Of a stretch of DNA of 64,000 nt, positions 60,401 through 64,000 are shown in pieces. Every line of letters starts with the position of its first letter. Position 1 is the stretch's first letter. The translations under genes and the position numbers were made by a program. Source of the stretch: Anoplolepis gracilipes (taxonomy: Eukaryota > Arthropoda > Insecta > Hymenoptera > Formicidae); contig NC_132974.1 of NCBI RefSeq assembly GCF_047496725.1, positions 10,645,001-10,709,000 of the forward strand, written 5' to 3'. Below the pieces are notes generated by a model. The model saw only the letters and a program-made list of their open reading frames with translations, did not search any database and was not told the origin of the DNA.

Positions 60401-60878
60401 GAGAGGGATAGTCGAATGAGAGGGTGGACGGTGAATCGAGATAGAAAGAATAACGTAGAGAGAAGCAGAGAGCCCCGAATCTCGCGGCTGGCAAGTGTCA
60501 GCTGATAGAGGAATGACAAAAGATGAAATAGAGAGATGTGAGAGGGAGAGATGAGGAATATTGGTTGTGATACGATAACATTTATATGTACGATATTTCG
60601 TAATATGACATAACAATCGTCCAATCGTGAAAAAAATACCTCGCGAATGTAGAGTAATTTTTCTGTACCCTTCGAGGGTCTTCATTTATTTCTCAAAAAA
60701 CTCTTTAAATTAATAAAAAATTAAAACTCTTTAAAAATTTTAAAAATAATAACTTCTTTTCTTTATTCACAATTCAATATTTTCATTCAATTGAAGAATA
60801 ATAAATTTAAACATTAAACTTTTACTCGAGGATATCTATTGTATATATATATATAGATATATAGAAATAATATATATG
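57434..60878. other. Non-coding stretch, no gene seen
   Basis: A-run at about 57460-57475. 57480-58200 is mixed, 58250-58640 AT-rich and 58640-60700 mixed CpG-rich. Frames at 57360-57828 are open on both strands at once. Frames at 58733-58966 and 59380-59835 show no domain. Confidence 0.55.
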
Positions 60879-60926
60879 GAACAAAATCTATAGAAATTTA
60901 TAGAACAATATCTATAGAAATATTTA
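60879..60926. repeat. 24-bp tandem duplication
   Basis: GAACAAAATCTATAGAAATT and GAACAATATCTATAGAAATA begin the two successive 24-base units, next to a TA-rich run at 60840-60862. Confidence 0.85.
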
Positions 60927-62520
60927 TAAAAAGCTTTCTAAAGGTACGAAGGAGAAAGATTCTTCCGTCAACTTTTTTTACAAGTCGACAAATCGTAACG
61001 TAAGTCGGTTTGTATTAAACGCGCGAAGAAAGGAGCTCACGCTGTTGAGATAACTTTACGTCGCATTCTCCATCCTATCAAGGGACGTATTGTAGGACGC
61101 GCGATAAGGTCACCTCTGGTGATCGAGAACGGGTCGAGATTGAACTCTCGCGCTGCGCCAGACTACCAGTTATCACTGGAATCGCCTGTAACGTATCGAA
61201 TCATATTGAATCGTCCTGCCCCGTCTGCCAACTGGTGCACAATTGGGTCCGCGAAGGGGATTGGTTTATCATCTCGTCGACAATCGGAAAAGTTGAAACG
61301 TCAATCGGCAAAGTGCAAGCATAGGCACCGCGATACACAGTAGTTGTTATCGGTCGCGCAGACTCGATTTCAACAGAGGGGAACGCGCATCCGTGTATAT
61401 ATTGGGGGCGGGACTGTCTTTCGGAATTGACAGCGGCGAAATTCGCTTCCAAAACGCGCCGTGTGTTTCCGCTGTTGAAAATCAACTCCGATATAGCAAC
61501 GCTGTTCGCCGAAATTAATTCATCGTCCGTTCGTAGCGACCGTGATTCACCATTTCGTTCGAATGGGATCGGTGGAGCGGCAATTTGGCTAATAGCGTGA
61601 AACGAATGTTTGCCAACTGTAATCTTTTTATTGCCGTTTATAAAACGCGTATCGCGCATTTGCCATTTACGATTTTCCTCCATATCGTAGTCTACTTCGA
61701 TAAAGTACAATTATATCCAACATTCTCAGCGTAAGACAAATTCGTGGCTGAAGCCATTACGGGAAACGAGAGTTTCGCCTCGAGTAGAATCTCGCTTTCT
61801 ACGAAGATGCAGTTTTCTTTGTTTTCCCCACAAAGGTGCTTCCGATAATTAGAGGCGAAATCGACACCGAATCCGACGAACATTCGATTCCTTTCAAGCC
61901 GCATTATTGATTTCCGTTACTGCTTTCCCGTACGCGCTTGCTTTGTTTTTATCGCGCGACCGGATCGAATAATCTTTTCTCTTCTATTTTCTCTCTTCCA
62001 TTTCTCCGCGTTTTTCTTCTCCGGCGCGGCAGGCGGGTGCCACTCTCGCATTTGCATATAAATAAAGACGCACAAAGTGTGTGAATGCAGATTCCGCGCG
62101 ACGCGACGCGACGCGACGACGTTTGGTTACGCATCTCGTAAGGAAAGCACATCTTTGTTATTATATGCGAACGCGAGATTCTTTTTCTTTTTTACTCTTC
62201 CAATTTTCCGTTTTTTTTTCCCGCGCGTTAAATCACGCCCTTCTCCCATATACAAATTTCTTTATCATCACACAACATATTTCCGATACGTACTCTGTAG
62301 AGGGTTTTTTTTTTTAATTATTTGCCTCGTAAATTTCGCGATGAGGAAAAAGCGTGTGTCGCGTGGCTCTGATGCTGCGAGGGAGACAAGGTAACACGCC
62401 ACTTCCTCGCGTCGTGCACTCGCCGTAATTCTATAAATCACCTTTGCTATAATAGGGCGAAATTCAATGAACGCTCTGATAGGACGTAATTGTGTTTCGC
62501 CGCTCATCGAGGAAGAGCGC

Positions 62521-62565
62521 ATACATACATACATACGTACGTACCTACGTACATACATACATACG
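62521..62565. repeat. (TACA/TACG)n tetranucleotide repeat
   Basis: TACA units, then TACG, then TACA again, making the block roughly palindromic around GTACGTAC. Confidence 0.88.
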
Positions 62566-62865
62566 GGCGACAGGTATTTCCAGTTATCGCAGCTTAGACG
62601 AGACGTCGCGTCGTTATTGGACAACGGCAGGGCACAATAGACACTCCGACATTTGTAGAGGAAACGCGCGCACTTCTGTCACACTGTCATTTCCCTTACA
62701 GTAACCTATTCGACATATTCATCGACCGGATATATTCGCACGAGAAGCATTTATGATAGATACCGCGTATACATTCTGTCATTCGCGCGTCGTCATATTT
62801 TTTTTCTTCCTCCGCGAAACGAGTAATTTACGCTTACAATCGTTACAAACGTCCTTTGACACGTA

Positions 62866-62897
<32 letters not shown>

Positions 62898-62918
62898 TAT
62901 TTATTACTACCACATTGC

Positions 62919-62919
<1 letters not shown>

Positions 62920-62957
<38 letters not shown>
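62920..62957. repeat. (ATT)12 trinucleotide repeat
   Basis: Perfect ATT/TTA array following the CT patch at 62867-62886. Confidence 0.95.
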
Positions 62958-62960
<3 letters not shown>

Positions 62961-63399
62961 ATTATACTTATAATTAATCATCAATTTGAAATAATGGAAC
63001 TACGGTATACGATGGCATTATGCCGTTACAATGGCCGCTGTGTCGCCGTGACACGCCGTGTTTTTGTGACGCGCATGTAATTACTGCTTTCATCTCGTGT
63101 TTAACGGGGGAGCGTATTTAATCCGGCGGTATTCACATAGGGCGACCGACCCGCCCTACGAAGCTTCGAAGCGCGAAGAAATGACGCGAAGACGAAATTC
63201 GAGCGCGTGGATGGATCGGGGAAACGTGAATTCAAGCGAATCGTTGGTCCGGACTAATCTTTCTCATTCGCGTTGAAAACAAGATCTCGATACACGGTTT
63301 CCTTATCCTTTCCTTTCCTTTCCTTTCGTTACGTTCCCCACTTGGCAAGTAATTTCGGCTTTGACTTTGAAAGCTTTCGTGTCGCTAAGAGAAGAGAAC

Positions 63400-63403
<4 letters not shown>

Positions 63404-63456
<53 letters not shown>

Positions 63457-63462
63457 AAGAGA
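63404..63462. repeat. (GA)n microsatellite
   Basis: About 26 GA units ending in GAAA units. Confidence 0.95.
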
Positions 63463-63603
63463 TATTAAACATGTTTGAGACAATTTACCGTCATTATTTG
63501 ACATGAATCATCAAATTAGGAAACTTTACAAACAGAGGTAATCACAGTAATGGCATTTAATTGCAGTTCAAACATATATGCAGTATACAATATACATATG
63601 TTT

Positions 63604-63605
<2 letters not shown>

Positions 63606-63647
<42 letters not shown>
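63606..63647. repeat. (TA)21 microsatellite
   Basis: Perfect TA array. Confidence 0.95.
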
Positions 63648-63650
<3 letters not shown>

Positions 63651-64000
63651 GAGTAATTTGGTCGAAACACAATGAGATAATAGATGAAAAGAAAAATTAA
63701 AGGAATGCTGGCAATCGGGCTTATTTCCATTGGAGGCTAAAGGAGAAAAGAGGGATGTTCAACGTATTCCGTGAGAAATTACGAAAAATAATCTCCAAAA
63801 ATTATCATGAGAATGGCTACCGTGGCTGTGCGCGGACGTCTAGCCAAAACAACAATGCCGTCTGGTCCCATCTGCATAACAATGTTTAGCCGTGAAAACA
63901 AAGCATCGTGACGTGGCAGGAAGCAACGTTAAAAAAAAGTGATGTATTAACTTGCCCATGATTTTCGACGAGAGGTCGTCGAATTTAAACGCGAAGCCGC

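Larger units (their letters stand above)
60927..64000. other. Non-coding stretch, no gene seen
   Basis: CpG-rich DNA with GCGAC pentamers at 62096-62119, TACA/TACG tetramers at 62521-62565, a CT patch at 62867-62886, (ATT)n at 62920-62957, TTTCC pentamers at 63307-63328, a GA array at 63404-63462 and a TA array at 63606-63647. A 169-residue minus frame (61201-61710), overlapped at its upstream end by another minus frame (61692-61904), shows no domain or splice support. Confidence 0.55.

Noticed and set aside
61201..61904. Two adjoining minus frames (169 and 70 residues)
   Set aside because: They overlap in different frames without splice sites that would join them, and no motif is recognised.
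1..64000. CRISPR array, rRNA, operon-like gene clusters
   Set aside because: No regularly spaced identical repeats with unique spacers, no rRNA-like conserved blocks, and no tightly packed gene-length frames.

Overview
This window looks like nuclear DNA of an insect, most likely a hymenopteran and plausibly an ant. That is an inference from its texture: CpG is not depleted (ACG, CGCG and TCG are everywhere), GA/CT microsatellites are very dense, and short AT-rich non-autonomous DNA transposons are present. Nothing bacterial or viral is visible: no operons, no ribosome-binding-site-led genes, no CRISPR array, no rRNA and no convincing tRNA.

I recognise no complete protein-coding gene. Almost every open frame is short, overlaps other open frames on both strands, or is created by a microsatellite (poly-RE, poly-SL, poly-TH). 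The window reads as a long intron or intergenic stretch. Four segments could be single exons of unidentified genes: 7507-7759 (+, the best), 33871-34016 (+), 47722-47966 (+) and 52450-52638 (+). None matches a family I can name and all are given low confidence.

The real content is repeats and mobile-element relics, laid out as follows. 0-9 kb: CpG-rich unique DNA with many GA/CT arrays, one candidate exon, a G-run block and a long polypyrimidine zone. 9.37-10.01 kb: a 321-bp tandem duplication. 11.4-12.44 kb: an AT-rich foldback element with a diverged relative at 43.85-44.33 kb. 18.67-19.75 kb: an AT island with inverted ends and an 83-bp tandem duplication. 23.2 kb: a solo hAT-like terminus. 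31.86-32.15 kb: a clean piggyBac-type MITE with TTAA target duplications. 34.97 kb: a (CCCCCG)4 quadruplex-forming tract. 37.44 kb: (GT)30. 42.65-42.83 kb: a GC-rich cluster of dyads. 51.53-54.0 kb: two diverged copies of one repeat, with a 150-bp TA-flanked MITE and a 3'-exon-like segment between them. 56.10-56.48 kb: a nearly perfect long hairpin element. 57-64 kb: unique DNA with small tandem repeats.

The window alternates between CpG-rich unique DNA and CpG-poor AT islands, and most of the elements identified lie in the AT islands. No set of genes acting together can be inferred. All composition statements are by eye.
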